Shown here: positions 52,212-64,000 of the stretch, piece after piece
Numbering within the stretch: the stretch's first letter is position 1
How the letters are laid out: each line of letters starts with the position of its first letter
Source: Adiantum capillus-veneris
Lineage: Eukaryota > Streptophyta > Polypodiopsida > Polypodiales > Pteridaceae
Assembly (NCBI GenBank): GCA_014529385.2
Contig: CM043945.1
Coordinates: forward strand, 150,611,241 to 150,675,240
Direction of reading: 5' to 3'
DNA: 64,000 bases
Position numbers and translations under genes: made by a program
The notes under the pieces: model-generated
What the model saw: the letters and a program-made list of their open reading frames with translations, nothing else
Databases searched by the model: none
What the model was told of the DNA's origin: nothing

Positions 52212-53132
52212 ATGTCTTCCCCCATCATCAAGACGCCGACATCGACAATGAAGACAACCTTCATGCTCACGAACAAGAGGCTTGCACAATTGGAGAAGGA
52301 CATGAAAGAATGGTGGATGGAGAGAGAGATATGGAGGGAGGAGAAAGCCACCTTCATCAAGCTATGGAACGAAGAGAAGGAGGACATGAGAGCGGAAATC
52401 CAAAACCTCAAAGAGGAGAAGGAGAGAAGGGCACGGGAGAACGAGAAGGAGAGGGAGAGATGGAGGAAAGAGCAAGAAGAGATGAAGGCACAAATCGACC
52501 TCCTTCATGCTTCCATCACATCCCTCACGCCCGAGGAAGGAGAGATTAAAGAGGAGGCTAAGGAAGCCCTCAAGGAGGAGATCACCAAAGCCCTCACCGC
52601 AAGCATTGAGGACAAATTAGAAGCCACCAAAGAAGGATGGGTCGAAGTGGTCAAAAAGAATATCAAGAAGGTAGCAAGAGAGGAAGCCCAAAAAGATGAG
52701 GTACTCATCGTACACACAACCATCGAGGAGGAGAAGATGCGACAAGCTCGCCGTCTCAATGTGCGAGTGACCGGCATCAAAGAAGAAGAAGGGTCCACAC
52801 CCGAGAGCGATGGGAAAGCCTTATGCAAGAAAGTGGGATACAAGGAAGAAGAGATCCCTTTCTCCAAAGTTTGGAGAGCCGGCAAAGATCCAAAGAAGAG
52901 AGCTCTCATCCTCCAATTCGCCTCCGAGGAGTCTCGAACTTCTTTCCTCCGAAAGAGGGTCATCTTGAGAGGGCTAGAAGGCCCCCCGATTTATCTTGAT
53001 GATGACCTCACAAAGATGCAACAAGATCACCGCCGCGCGTGCATGCCTAGAGTCCACCAAGCCCGCAAAGAAGGGAAGAAGGCAGTATATCGAGATGGTA
53101 GGGTTATCATTGATGGCAAGACCATCGCATAG
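52212..53132 (+). CDS. L7 ORF1 protein (306 aa), intact
   Basis: Starts MSSPIIKTPT; the frame is open upstream but that part is microsatellite. Residues ~25-150 are Glu/Lys/Arg-rich heptads, predicted coiled coil. About 180-260 looks like an RNA-recognition fold (RRLNVRVTGIKEEEG, KVWRAGKDPKKRALILQFAS), then a C-terminal basic domain (GPPIYLDDDLTKMQQDHRRA, KKAVYRDGRVIIDGK). This layout resembles ORF1 RNA chaperones of L1-type elements. It ends at a TAG (53130) that is in frame with ORF2. Confidence 0.85.
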   Translation: MSSPIIKTPTSTMKTTFMLTNKRLAQLEKDMKEWWMEREIWREEKATFIKLWNEEKEDMRAEIQNLKEEKERRARENEKERERWRKEQEEMKAQIDLLHASITSLTPEEGEIKEEAKEALKEEITKALTASIEDKLEATKEGWVEVVKKNIKKVAREEAQKDEVLIVHTTIEEEKMRQARRLNVRVTGIKEEEGSTPESDGKALCKKVGYKEEEIPFSKVWRAGKDPKKRALILQFASEESRTSFLRKRVILRGLEGPPIYLDDDLTKMQQDHRRACMPRVHQARKEGKKAVYRDGRVIIDGKTIA

Positions 53133-56100
53133 GGACTCGCGGCCTGTGGGACACACGAGGAGATTCATGTCACGGTTTGGAATTGCAATGGAGACCTATG
53201 GACACACCCAGAGAGACTTGAGGAGGTGATGAGAGGTCGAGACATGATTCTACTTACAGAGACACACGAGAGCCCAGAGAGAGGGTTACCACGGATACAT
53301 GGATTCCAATGGGAGTCTTCACATCGGGGATGTATGCGCCAGCACACCACTCGCGGTTCAGGAGGAGTGGCCATACTCTTTAGACAGGGGCTTCACAACA
53401 GACTACAGATTGTTGCCCGGGACCCACAGGCCCGATACATGTGGATTCGCCTCGAGCTCTCACAAGACAGGATCGTCTACATTGCCCTTTGCTACTTTGC
53501 TCCCACAGGCTCCAGATTCGCCCCTATTGAGCAGGAGTCACCGTACGCATGCCTCACAGAGGAGATTATGGAGTACTCCACACTGGGTGAAGTCTTCCTT
53601 ATGGGAGACTTCAATGCTCGTACGCGCAGTGAGCAGTGTGAGGCATATGACCACGAGGACCCAGAGGCACTACACACTCTAGATGAGGAGGCTACTATGA
53701 GAGATACAACAGACAGAGCTCCAGTCACAGCCTACGGACGACACCTACTTCGACTTGGCTCCCAGCACCGTCTCGTTATTTATAACGGGATGGCCCACCT
53801 CAGGGGGCCTGACTTGTATGCCACATGGAGTTACAGAGGGAGGGGGGAGTACAGTCGACTATATTCTGGGACCCAGGGAGGCTACACACCTTATCACATC
53901 CTTCACCATTCCACCCATACCCATCGGAGCCGACCACACATACCTCTCTTTCTCCATCACCGGAGATACCATCCCACACAGCTCCACAGCACACACTCCA
54001 CACACCACCATCCATTTCACACATGAGCTAGCCTCTCTTTACTCGGCCGAGGTCGAGCATGGCCTATGCCTCCTCCACCCATCCACACCACTCTCAGTTC
54101 TCACATCACATATCTCTTCCGTTCTCCACACTTCAGCTATTAGCTCTTTTCCACACACCACTCACACAGGACGCACTACCCCCCCCCGGGACTATGCCTC
54201 AGAACCGCTGGTATGATGATGAGTGCAGAGAGTTATACCGACGCCTCCGTGCACAGCGAGCCTTAGGAGAGATCACAGAGAGAGAGGCCAGACGACATAT
54301 GAAGACGCTGACACGCCAAAAGCGGCGAGCATTCGAAGAGGCACAGGAGCTTGAGCTATACCGCCTATTCATGAGCATAGATAGCGCGACGGCATGGCGC
54401 ACCCTGCGCGAGCCGCGTCCGACTACAGCTATTGAGGATCCACAGATATGGCATGATTATGCAGAGCGCCTTTATGAGGTGCCAGGGCAACCTCCTATCC
54501 CACAGCCACACGGGCCACGCCCCACGTGCTCCTCCTTCTTTACAGCAGAGATGGTAGAGAGGGCCATACGCCGCATGCAGCACAGTCGATCAGCTGACCA
54601 TACTGGATTACAGAGTGAGCACATCATTTATGCGGCCTCCACTATAGCCCCGTTGATTGCACATGTCTTCAACCGGGCTATAGGGGAGGGCTTCCCAGAG
54701 GAGTGGACACAGCACACCATAGTGCCTATCCACAAATCTGGCGACACCCTGGACCCAGGGAACTACAGGACTATCATGATTGGCCACACGATGGCCAAGC
54801 TATATGGAGCAGTACTTGAGGCACAGCTCAGCTGCTACGCAGAGACCGAGGGTTTACGAGCTCCAGGCCAGGCAGGTTTCAGACGAGCTTTCTCCACCAC
54901 TGATCACATCTTCGTTCTGCGCTGCCTCATTGATGGGGCAAAGGCGCGGAAGAAGAGGCTTTACTGCTGCTTTGTGGATTTCCGCAAGGCCTTTGACACA
55001 GCCCCACGCGAGAGACTCTTCCAGCGCCTTCACAGCATTGGGGTACCAACAGAGATGATTTGGGCCATATATACTCTCTACGAGAGGGTGACGGGTCGAG
55101 TTCATTGCCCAGGCGGCTTTTCAGAGACCATTGCTAGCACCATTGGTGTTAAGCAAGGATGCCCACTCTCCCCGACACTCTTTGGGCTCTACATCGACGA
55201 GATCTCCGACTACATACTACGAGCAAGGGGAGAGGGGAGCGACTTGGCAGGTACTCCGGTCCACATCATGTTATATGCTGATGATATTGTGTTGATCTCA
55301 GAGTCACCCGAGGGCTTGCAACGCCATCTTGAGGCCTTGGACGAATTCAGCACACACAGGGGGTTGACTGTGAACCTTGGCAAAACCAAGGTCATGATCT
55401 TTCACACATCCAGTGCAGTGAGGAGCGCTGCCACCTTCACAGCAGCAGGAGGACAGGTTGATGTAGTCACCTCCTATGTCTACCTTGGCATCACATTCAC
55501 CAGCCTACCAGGACCCTTCACTATGAGGCAGGCTGCTGCTGACAGGCTCACCCGAGGATATGTAGCTCTGACCATGCTAGAGCGGAGATGCCACCAGGCA
55601 CACTTTCAGGAGCCCCGCACGAAGGGGTGGCTTTTCGACACCTTAGTCACCCCGGCCCTGATGTACTCGGCGGCAGTATGGGCACCAGGATTGACAGCTG
55701 ACCAGTGGACACAGCTTGAGAGGCCACAGGTATGTATGATCTCACGCTTGCTCCGCAGCAAGAAGACAGTGCCACATGACATTATTAGAGCCGAGCTCGC
55801 CACACCACCTATGGTTGTAGAGGCACTATTCCAGACAGTCTGCTTCATCCAGAGGATGAGAGAGCTACCTCCTGACAGACTTACTCGTAGAGCATTTGAG
55901 GCAGCTATACAGCTATCAGAGAGTGGGCATGAGAGAGCATGGTACTCACAGGTCAGAGCATGGTTTGAGGGACACGGTCTTGACATGGAGAGCCTACCAC
56001 CATTCCAGTACGACCCCCACTCACCATCTGTTCACCTCTCTCGCAGTGAGAGGAACTTGGTATTGAGACAGGATCTGTGGCAGCTATACACTAGGAGAGT

Positions 56101-56620
56101 CTGGGAGTCACCTGGCTTGGGGACGAGGATGTCAGATTACAGAGACCAGTTTCTCACCATATTGTCTGGGGGGTTCATACAGAGACCACGCTATATGGAC
56201 ACATATATGCCACATAGCTCACGGGTGGCGATTGGTCAGCTGAGAGTGGCTTCACACAGGTTAGAGATTGAGATCGGGAGACATACTGGTGTTCCCAGGG
56301 AGGAGCGAGTCTGCAGAGCCTGCACAGAGGAGGTGGAGAGTGAGGAGCACTTTGTATGTAGATGCAGAGCATACACTGAGATCAAAGGCAGGTATGAGGC
56401 CTTATTCAGAGGACAGCCCACTCTCCGAGAGATCATGGACTCTCGAGATCAGAGACAGCTCGGACGTTTCTTACTAGAGATACAGAGCCATCGGGACACA
56501 CTACTACAGCCACGCACAGCTACACAGACAGAGGGGAGACAGTCGCAGCTCACAGACTTCTTTCAGAGGATTGCCGCCCCTCCCTCACCAGACACTCAGA
56601 GGGGAGTGACACTCCCATAG
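53133..56620 (+). pseudogene. L7 ORF2: endonuclease-reverse transcriptase
   Basis: Same frame as ORF1 right after the stop. Endonuclease motifs: VTVWNCNGDLW (53169), LLTETHE, FLMGDFNARTR, GGSTVDYILGP, GADHTYLSF. RT: PGQAGFRRAFSTTDHIFVLR, CCFVDFRKAFDTAPRERL, GVKQGCPLSPTLFGLYIDEI, YADDIVLISESPEGL (YADD at 55273). C-terminus: Cx2Cx8Hx4C in CRACTEEVESEEHFVCRC. Frameshifts lie near 53800 (G5 run) and at a C9 run (54179-54187). From 54188 the frame is open to the stop at 56620. No ATG between the ORF1 stop and the WNCNG motif. Confidence 0.9.
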
Positions 56621-57035
56621 GCGGAGGTGAGCCGAGCTAGACGACGACCACGAGTCACAGGCTACAGGGGCGCGAGCTCCCACCACCGACAGATCGAGGA
56701 GATCCGAGCCCGGGAGCGCCGTGCCACTGAGGAGCGAGTAGCTCAGATGAGGGCCAACCCGACAGCTTTCATCCGGGTAGCCTTGGCACCAGCCCCGCCC
56801 ATGTACCACATCTTACATCCCCCCATTTGTACAGGATGGAGCTAGATAGCTTGATGCATTCTCATGATTGTACTACCTTGAGCATATAGACATGCATATA
56901 CCCCTAGAGATAGAGCTCCATCCCTCCTCAGATACTCCACTACCTACATTCAGTTCAGTTTTGTATCAGTTTTGTTTCATTTGTCTTTCCGATAGACGGA
57001 TGACATACACACCATGTACATTTGATTTGTCTCAT

Positions 57036-57051
57036 AGGCCGATTTCGGCCT
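57036..57051 (+). other. L7 3' stem-loop
   Basis: Perfect 7-bp stem AGGCCGA/TCGGCCT with TT loop, in the position where other copies have AGGTCA/TGGCCT. Confidence 0.75.
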
Positions 57052-57073
57052 GACATAGACGTAAAAAATCTTT

Positions 57074-57418
<345 letters not shown>

Positions 57419-57755
57419 GTAGATGAAGAAGTGAGGGAACTGCTACAACGCATGGGCATCACAGAGCCTACTCACACAAGTGCATGGAGAGTGAGCAAGA
57501 AAGGAATCGACGAGAAGGGAAACGTAAAGGATAGGGCACTTATTCTCCGCTTCCCGAATATAGAAATAAGGAAAGAATTTCTAAAGAAGAGGCCAACTCT
57601 TAAGAAAACCGGTATTTTCCTGGGAGATGACCTTACATTGGCACAAGTGGCACATGCAAGAGTTGATGCCAAAGATCAGGGCAGCAAGAGAAAATGGGAA
57701 AATCGCCTTTTATAGAGGAGGGAAAGTAGTGGTTCTGGAAAAGCGCTCATCATGA
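57419..57755 (+). pseudogene. L9 ORF1 C-terminal part
   Basis: DEEVRELLQRMGITEPTHTS, DRALILRFPNIEIRKEFLKK and GIFLGDDLTLAQ correspond to the RRM-like and C-terminal parts of L7 ORF1. A frameshift lies near 57660. The last part (GKIAFYRGGKVVVLE) ends at TGA 57753-57755, in frame with ORF2. Confidence 0.8.
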
Positions 57756-60700
57756 CAGTGCGAGACCTATGGGGCGACACTCCGGATAGCGGCGTGGAAT
57801 TGTAATGGATCATATACGCTAGATGTAGGTGCCTTTGAAGACAGCTTTAGGGACAGAGACATACTTTTCTACTCAGAGACACACCAGATACCGGGACAGC
57901 TTATGCCACATGTGAAGGGGTATTTCTGGGAAACAGCTGGTCGACCAGACAAGAGATCTCTGCGAGGTAGCCGGGGTTCAGGAGGAGTAGCAGTCTTATT
58001 TAAAGAGGAGCTGAAACCACTATTACAGATTATCAGGAAAGATGAACAAGCAAGGTATATGTGGGTGAGAATGAGAGCCAAGACAGGTAGATTTCTATAT
58101 ATCGCTATATGCTACTTCCCTCCAAGTACATCAGTCTACTCCTCACCTAAAGGACAGTCCCCTTTCTCCATATTGAATAATGACATATGGGAGTTCTCTA
58201 GAGATGGAGACATCGTTCTCTTAGGAGACTTCAATGCCAGAACGGCCAACTCTCAAGCAGTATTCTATGATACTTCTGAGGAAATGCTCAGAGAAGTGGA
58301 TTTATCACAGGAGGGGCTTACTAGAAACTCACAGGATAAAGAACACACTGAATATGGGAGACATCTCATGGAAATGGCAACTACACATGGTTTGGCCATA
58401 CTTAATGGTCTAGAGAATTTCCCTTTATCTGGGGGATTCACATGCTTCCCGCACAGGCATGGGGCCAGTACAGTGGATTATGTCATGACTTCACCAAGCT
58501 TTTTCTAGTATCGAGGACTTTAAGGTGGGACCCAGACCGGTTGGGATTGCAGTGGATCATGCTCTCTTGACCTTATCAATCTCCTTCCGATACAATGCCT
58601 CTCAAGTACAAAGGAAGAAGACACACACAAGATATACTTTCACGCCAGAGACTGATTCAGTCTATGTGGAAAAGATCTATAATAGGATGTGGGCAGCGGA
58701 GCCAGTATATATTGTAGAGGAGATTACTTCTCAGCTAACAGAGATACTACATGGAGCAGCACAAGAGGCATACCCACATACTCAGCCTGATCAGAAGAGA
58801 GGATCTGGGAACATGCCTCAAAACAGTTGGTACGACGAGGAATGCAAAGAGACGAGAACCCAGGTCCAGAAAGAGTTTACACTTGGGATCATCACATATA
58901 AGCAGTCTCGGATTGCTCTTCTGCGTATAGTACGTCGCAAGAAAAGGGCATTTTTAGCCAAACTGGAGAAGGATTTATATTAGCTCTTCTTGAGTCAGGC
59001 CTCATGTGAGGCCTGGCGTTTATTTCACGAGCACTCATCGCCTCCGACAATTACCTCTCCTGAGATTTGAGGTCAATATGTAACATCATTATATACGGTA
59101 TCTGGACAGCCTCCATTACCAGATCCGCTAGAGCCATGCCCTACTACTAGTACTTTCTTTACTACGGAAATGGTGGAAAAAGCCATTGATAAGATGAAGA
59201 CAAGAAGAGCATATGATCATGAGGGTTTGGTAGCAGAACATCTGATCCATGCAAGGGATCTACTTTCAGAAGTCCTTGCTCGTCCGTTTAATCGGGTCAT
59301 GTGTGAAGGATTACCTGAATCTTGGAAATTATCTACTATCGTACCTATTTTCAAGTCAGGGGATCCTATGATACCCGGGAACTACCGTACCATTATGGTA
59401 GGTCACACATTGACTCGACTGTACGCATCCATTCTGGAACAAAAATTGAGTAGATGGGCAGAGAATGAGGGCATAATGGGCAACAGGACAAGCTGGATTC
59501 AGGAGGGGTTATTCCACTTTAGATCATATTCTTACGCCCAAAGCCATTATTGAGGAAGGAAGAGCAAGCGGGAGAAGGATGTATTGTTGCTTTGTGGATT
59601 TTCGGAAAGCTTTTGATACAGTACCAAGGGCCAGATTGATGCGCAGAATGCAAGAGTTAGGGGTCCCCAAAGAGATTATCTGGGGGATTATGGCCTTATA
59701 CGGGTCAGTAACTGGTTATGTACATACTCCAGAAGGGGATTCCGACATTGTTCATTCCACCGTTGGAGTAAAGCAGGGATGCCCATTGTCCCCTACTTTA
59801 TTTGGTATGTATATAGATGAGGTATCAGATTACATTGATAGAGAGGGTGACAGAGGTGCTCAACTTGCAGGGTCATGGATCCCTTTGTTGTTATATGCAG
59901 ATGATATTGTATTGATAGCAGAATCACCAGATGGAATGCAGAGGCAGTTAGATGCATTACATAAATTCGCGGAGGACAGCGGACTGTCGGTAAATTTGGG
60001 TAAAACCAAAGTTATGGTGTTTAACACCACACCGCAGTGGGTTAGGAGATCGGCACCTACATTTGCATATGGCCAAGATACAGTAGAGTACACAGATGCA
60101 TACAGATACCTTGGTGTGGTATTTACAGGACCGAAGTTTACTCTTAAGAAAGCAGCGGATGCTAGATTGTCCAGAGCCTCTGCGGCCTTGGGAGGGTTGG
60201 AGAGGATGTGTTCACAAGTGCAGTTTCAGGAACCACGAACAAAACTCTAGCTCTTTGATACTGTGGTGGCTTCGGCTATGCTTTATGGGGTCCAGATTTG
60301 GGGACCATCTGTGGATCAGGATAATTGGAAGTCAATGGAGAGACCTTTGGTATCTATGATTTCCCGAATGATTAGAGCCAAGGCCTCCGTACCACACGCG
60401 ATTACCCGAGCGGAACTAGCTGCCCCTCCAATAGAAATTGAAGCTCTTACCAGATCAGTGTCCTTTATACATGGTTTATGGGATACAAATAATTGCCGAT
60501 ATACTAGATTGGCCCTCGAATCCTCTCGACAATTAGCAATGAAAGGAGATACATCATGCTGGTATGCGCAACTGTCCTCGTGGTTTCAGAGACACGGGTT
60601 CAGTATGGAAAGATTACCCCCCTTCCAATACTCTCTTGAGGCTCCATCACTGGCAATCACACGAACGGAGATTAATAAAATCATCCGCCAGGATCTTATA

Positions 60701-61312
60701 CAGTTAGACACTAAGAGGACATGGGTAGACCCTACACAAGAATTGGGCACGAAGATGGCCGACTACAAAGAAAACTTCCTACAGCTATCTGAAGATGGTT
60801 TTGTGATTCGCCCGAGCTACATGGATACCCACCTGTCTCATGGTTTGAGATGTGCTATTGGTCAGATTCGTACATCCTCACACCAGCTGGAAATTGAATT
60901 TGGCAGATTTAGGGGAATCCCACCTGAGAGAAGAATTTGCAAGTTATGCGGAATGGAGCCGGAGACAGAATTACACTACATATGCCATTGCACCGTATAC
61001 TATGAGATACGTGGGCGTTTCCATTGCCTATTCAAAGAAGGCTTTGGACCTCTAGATAGAGTCATGCAATACCAAGATCAAAGGTGCTTAGGCCTGTACC
61101 TATTGGAACTACATCGGCACATGGATAATCTAATGAGAAGACAAAGAGCACTCCAGCCTCAGAGGCAGATCACAGATTTTTTCGGATCGATAGAAGCAGG
61201 AATGGAAGGAGAAGCAAGAGGCCAGCAGCGAACACAAAGGAGTACCCACATTCATACCAAAGGCACCCTCATTGACAGGGCGATTGAGCTTAGGAAATCA
61301 AGACGACCATGA
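57756..61312 (+). pseudogene. L9 ORF2: endonuclease-reverse transcriptase
   Basis: Endonuclease: RIAAWNCNGSYT (57786), GSRGSGGVAVLFKEE, VLLGDFNART, GASTVDYVM. RT: VDFRKAFDTVPRARLM, GVKQGCPLSPTLFGMYIDEV, YADDIVLIAESPDGM (YADD at 59893). C-terminus: CKLCGMEPETELHYICHC. About 1,185 codons. Lesions: shift in a T run (~58500), TAG at 58981, TGA near 59068, shift in a G run (~59478), TAG at 60248. All three stops are explained by single C-to-T or G-to-A changes at Gln or Trp codons. Confidence 0.9.
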
Positions 61313-61549
61313 CCGAGATGGAGAAGCACACTTCACCGGAGGAGACTACAACAAAGGATTAGAAGCATTCTAGCCAGACACCCAGGATTCTCCTAAGAAG
61401 CCTATCTAATACTTTGTATTTAGTTTTTCGCATTTATTTTCACACTTTCACACTTTTCAGACATTGTAACAGATTCACCACTTTTGTATCAGTTTGGTCT
61501 CATAGGTCACCCTGGCCTTTTTGAAGACGTTAATATAACATTTCATTTC

Positions 61550-61552
<3 letters not shown>

Positions 61553-61625
<73 letters not shown>
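61553..61625. repeat. (CT)n between L9 and L10
   Basis: Pure CT tract following the L9 tail. Confidence 0.95.
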
Positions 61626-61628
<3 letters not shown>

Positions 61629-61709
61629 GGTGTTTCTGACCTGCCCTACCCTAACTTGCAACGTTGCTTCTGCTGCTCCCCGCCAGGGTGCAGGGGCAGC
61701 GCCTAGACG

Positions 61710-61752
<43 letters not shown>

Positions 61753-62893
61753 ACCCAGCCCTGCCTCCCTCAAACATACAGCCTTCACAAGCCCACGACT
61801 CCCACCCCGCTGTTGTGTCAGCCCCGCTGCCTCTGTCGGCTGCTAAACCGGCCCCTGCCGGCACCCAACCTAAGAACAAGGGTAAACAAGGATTCCCAAA
61901 GGGCGTTCCCATAGGCCACAGTTCTCACAGCTTCGGTTGTCCACACCACAGGGGGTTCCCACAGGCCACGGTTCTCACACCTTCGGTTGTGTGTGGACAC
62001 TCGACAAGGAGAAGTTTCCCATAGGAAACATGACGACCAAAGAAAATACCCCGAAGACGAAAACACGACCGAGTTTTGCTGCCGTTTTAGCACCCCCGAG
62101 CAAATCCGATCGAATCAAGCGCCTCCAAGCAAGCCTCGATCGGGTCATGGAAGAGAATCGCGACCTCAAAGCTCACATTAGCAAGCTTGAGGCACGATTT
62201 GATTCCATGGTCGATCTTGCCACCAACAAAGTGAAAGAAGTCGAAGCCAAGGCCATTGAAACCCGCTCGGTAACACTTGCAAAGGTGAAGACATGTGTGA
62301 CAGCAGAGCTTCGAGAACAATGACTCCAAGAAGAAAATACCCTCAAGATCCACATTGGTGGACTACCTCAAGCATGGGAAACGACCAAGAATGACTTCTC
62401 GGAGCGCATCAATTTCCTCAACGAAACCCTCAAGCTGATCAAGCTCGACTACAACGCAATAGATTGTACCGGCTCGAGAGGCCCTGACAAGCCTATACCA
62501 CGAGGGCATGCCATCCTTGAATTTGGAAGTAGGGAAGGTCAGCTCAATCTTCTCCAACAATGACGTCTTCTCAAAGACACCAAGTTTTGGATCGCAGAAG
62601 AACTTACTCAGCTACAACTCAAAAGCAAAAGTGAAGAGCTCAAGAAGGTACATGAAGCCCGCTGCGGTCTACCGAGGTGGTAAAGCTATCATCCAGGAGT
62701 TTCGAAATCCCAAATCGACTCTCCTCATAGCTGACCCTCTTAGGTTTTTGTCTTCCCCCTTTTCCTTTTCATCTTCCCAATGGACCCTCAGTCCCTAACT
62801 GATATGGATCGTCGGCTCCTGCATAAGGTGCAACCGTTGTAATGTCTGTTTTTTGGTCCCATGGGTCATATCTAACCTCTGTGGACGATAATT

Positions 62894-62896
<3 letters not shown>
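61626..62896 (+). mobile_element. LINE-like element L10 with ORF1 only
   Basis: C-rich leader with a 36-base G run (61713-61748), a coding region resembling ORF1, and a short 3' UTR ending 'ggtcccatgggtcatatctaacctctgtggacgataatt', a diverged form of the family terminus, then (CT)n. No ORF2 is present between them. Confidence 0.7.
61937..62800 (+). pseudogene. L10 ORF1-like protein
   Basis: SFAAVLAPPSKSDRIKRLQA opens a coiled-coil segment (ASLDRVMEENRDLKAHISKL). After a TGA (62321) the same frame gives LKIHIGGLPQAWETTKNDFS, an RRM-like start, and GHAILEFGSREGQL. A second TGA follows near 62561. A frame change leads to YRGGKAIIQEF and the stop near 62796. Both TGA codons fit CGA-to-TGA change. 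Related in layout, not closely in sequence, to L7 ORF1. Confidence 0.65.

Positions 62897-62946
<50 letters not shown>
62897..62946. repeat. (CT)n between L10 and L11
   Basis: Pure CT following the L10 terminus. Confidence 0.95.
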
Positions 62947-62948
<2 letters not shown>

Positions 62949-63068
62949 CTACCCACTATTTTCTTTTCAGTTCTTGTACTTTTTGTACCCAGACCTGGCA
63001 TTAGATTCACCACATGTAACCTTTTGGTCTCATAGATCATTTTGGCCTTTTGAAGACGTTAATATTTG
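62947..63068 (+). mobile_element. LINE copy L11, 3' UTR fragment
   Basis: 'tttgtacccagacctggcat' and 'ggtctcatagatcattttgg' match other 3' UTRs. It stops at GACGTTAATAT and is joined directly to L12, lacking the CATTTCATTTC tail. Confidence 0.85.
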
Positions 63069-64000
63069 GCCTTGCACGGTTATTCAATCGTGTCATGTGT
63101 GAGGGCTTTCCTGAGTCTTGGAGATTATCTACTATTGTACCTATCTTCAAGACAGGAGACCCCACAGTGCCGGGGAATTACCATACTATCATGGTAGGAC
63201 ACACATTGGCACGGTTGTAAGCATCCATCCTTGAACATAGGCTGAGCAGTTGGGCAGAGATTATGGGCATACGGGCACCTGGGCAGGCTGGTTTCAGGAG
63301 GGGTTTCTCCACACTAGATCATGTCTTTACACTCAAAGCTATCATTGAGGAGGGTCAAGCACATGGTAGACGGATTTATTGCAGCTTTGTAGACTTCCGC
63401 AAAGCTTTTGACACAGTACCGAGGGCCAGATTGATGCGCCGACTTATGGAATTGGGGGTACCCACAGAGCTGATATGGGGGATTATGGCATTGTACAGTT
63501 CAGTGATGGGTCATGTACGCACATTAGAGGGGATATCTGACATAGTTCACTCCACTATCGGAGTGAAACAGGGATGCCCATTGTCCTCTACTTTATTTGG
63601 TATGTATGTTGATGAGGTCTCTGATTATATTGACAGAGGAGGAGATAGAGGTGCTCAGCTTGCGGGGACATGGATCCCTCTGTTATTGTATGCTGACGAT
63701 ATCGTGTTGATATCAGACTCACCAGAGGGTATGCAGAGACATTTGGATGTATTTCATAGTTTTGCAGCGGATAGTGGATTGTCTGTCAACCTTGGTAAAA
63801 CCAAGGTCATGGTATTTAATACCACGCCACAGTGGGTTAGGAGATCTTAGTGGACCGAGGTTTACACTGAAAGGGGCAGCAGACACTAGATTGACTCGTG
63901 CCTATGCAGCCCTAGGCGGTTTGGAGAGGATTTGTTCGCAGGTTCGGTTCCAGGAACCTCGAACAAAGCTCTGGCTCTTCGACACTTTGGTCGCTCCAGT
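63069..64000 (+). mobile_element. LINE copy L12, RT part, runs off window
   Basis: Opens in ORF2 with LARLFNRVMCEGFPESW, then VDFRKAFDTVPRARLMRRLM, GVKQGCPLSSTLFGMYVDEV and intact YADDIVLISDSPEGM (63689-63700). TAA near 63218. A deletion of about 80 bp follows WVRRS near 63848 and shifts the frame. The right end is outside the window. Confidence 0.9.

Larger units (their letters stand above)
51812..57073 (+). mobile_element. LINE copy L7, near full length
   Basis: C-rich leader with internal (CT)n and (CA)n, ORF1, ORF2, 3' UTR, and a divergent family terminus: stem-loop AGGCCGA-TT-TCGGCCT (57036-57051), GACATAGACGTAAAAAATC and TTTC repeats, then (CT)n. Only two frameshifts are apparent, both in homopolymer runs. 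Most complete copy here. Confidence 0.92.
57419..61552 (+). mobile_element. LINE copy L9, truncated in ORF1, otherwise complete
   Basis: Joined directly to L8's tail with no microsatellite. Contains the end of ORF1, all of ORF2 and the 3' UTR, with stem-loop AGGTCA-CCC-TGGCCT at 61504-61518, then (CT)n. Confidence 0.92.

Overview
This is a nuclear window from a land plant and is mostly transposable elements. The evidence is plant-type Ty1/copia and Ty3/gypsy elements, many non-LTR (LINE) copies, very long (CT)n/(AG)n microsatellites, and one host gene with canonical GT-AG introns. A fern or other large-genome non-seed plant is my guess from element style and is not proven.

Layout. 1-1560: AT-rich minisatellite with a palindromic CCCTAGGG core. 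1579-5608: decayed plus-strand gene of an uncharacterised transposase-like family, with an LTR-like insertion at 2071-2815. 5652-5925: 88-bp tandem repeat. 6050-14930 (minus): a second uncharacterised transposase-like gene, split by a young, intact Ty1/copia element (6313-11530; 322-bp LTRs with 2 differences; TSD ACATC) and by a GCACTTT-rich repeat field. 15000-24300: microsatellite composites and decayed minus-strand retroelement pieces. 24361-33780: a broken Ty3/gypsy element on minus, invaded by a LINE, a foldback hairpin and an opposite-strand gag fragment.

34334-51717 (minus): four exons of a host acyl-activating enzyme (AMP-forming acyl-CoA synthetase, AAE17/18-like). They encode the C-terminal domain and lie too far apart to form one ORF. 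Introns are 79 bp, 4.8 kb, 12.0 kb and at least 12.3 kb (runs off the window). The large introns hold at least twelve LINE copies (L1-L12), all on plus, i.e. antisense to the gene.

The LINE family is the most interesting system here. Copies share a 3' terminus made of a short stem-loop with compensatory changes, a conserved GAAGACGTTAATAT box and a CATTTCATTTC tail. Most 5' ends abut (CT)n tracts, and copies are stacked head to tail, either through (CT)n or by direct junctions. The most complete copies (L7, L9) have a coiled-coil/RRM-like ORF1 and an APE-RT-CCHC ORF2 in the same frame, separated by a single stop with no usable AUG for ORF2. This suggests a microsatellite-targeting, 3'-stem-loop LINE with possible readthrough or reinitiation. 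Nonsense changes across the decayed elements are almost all explained by C-to-T or G-to-A transitions.
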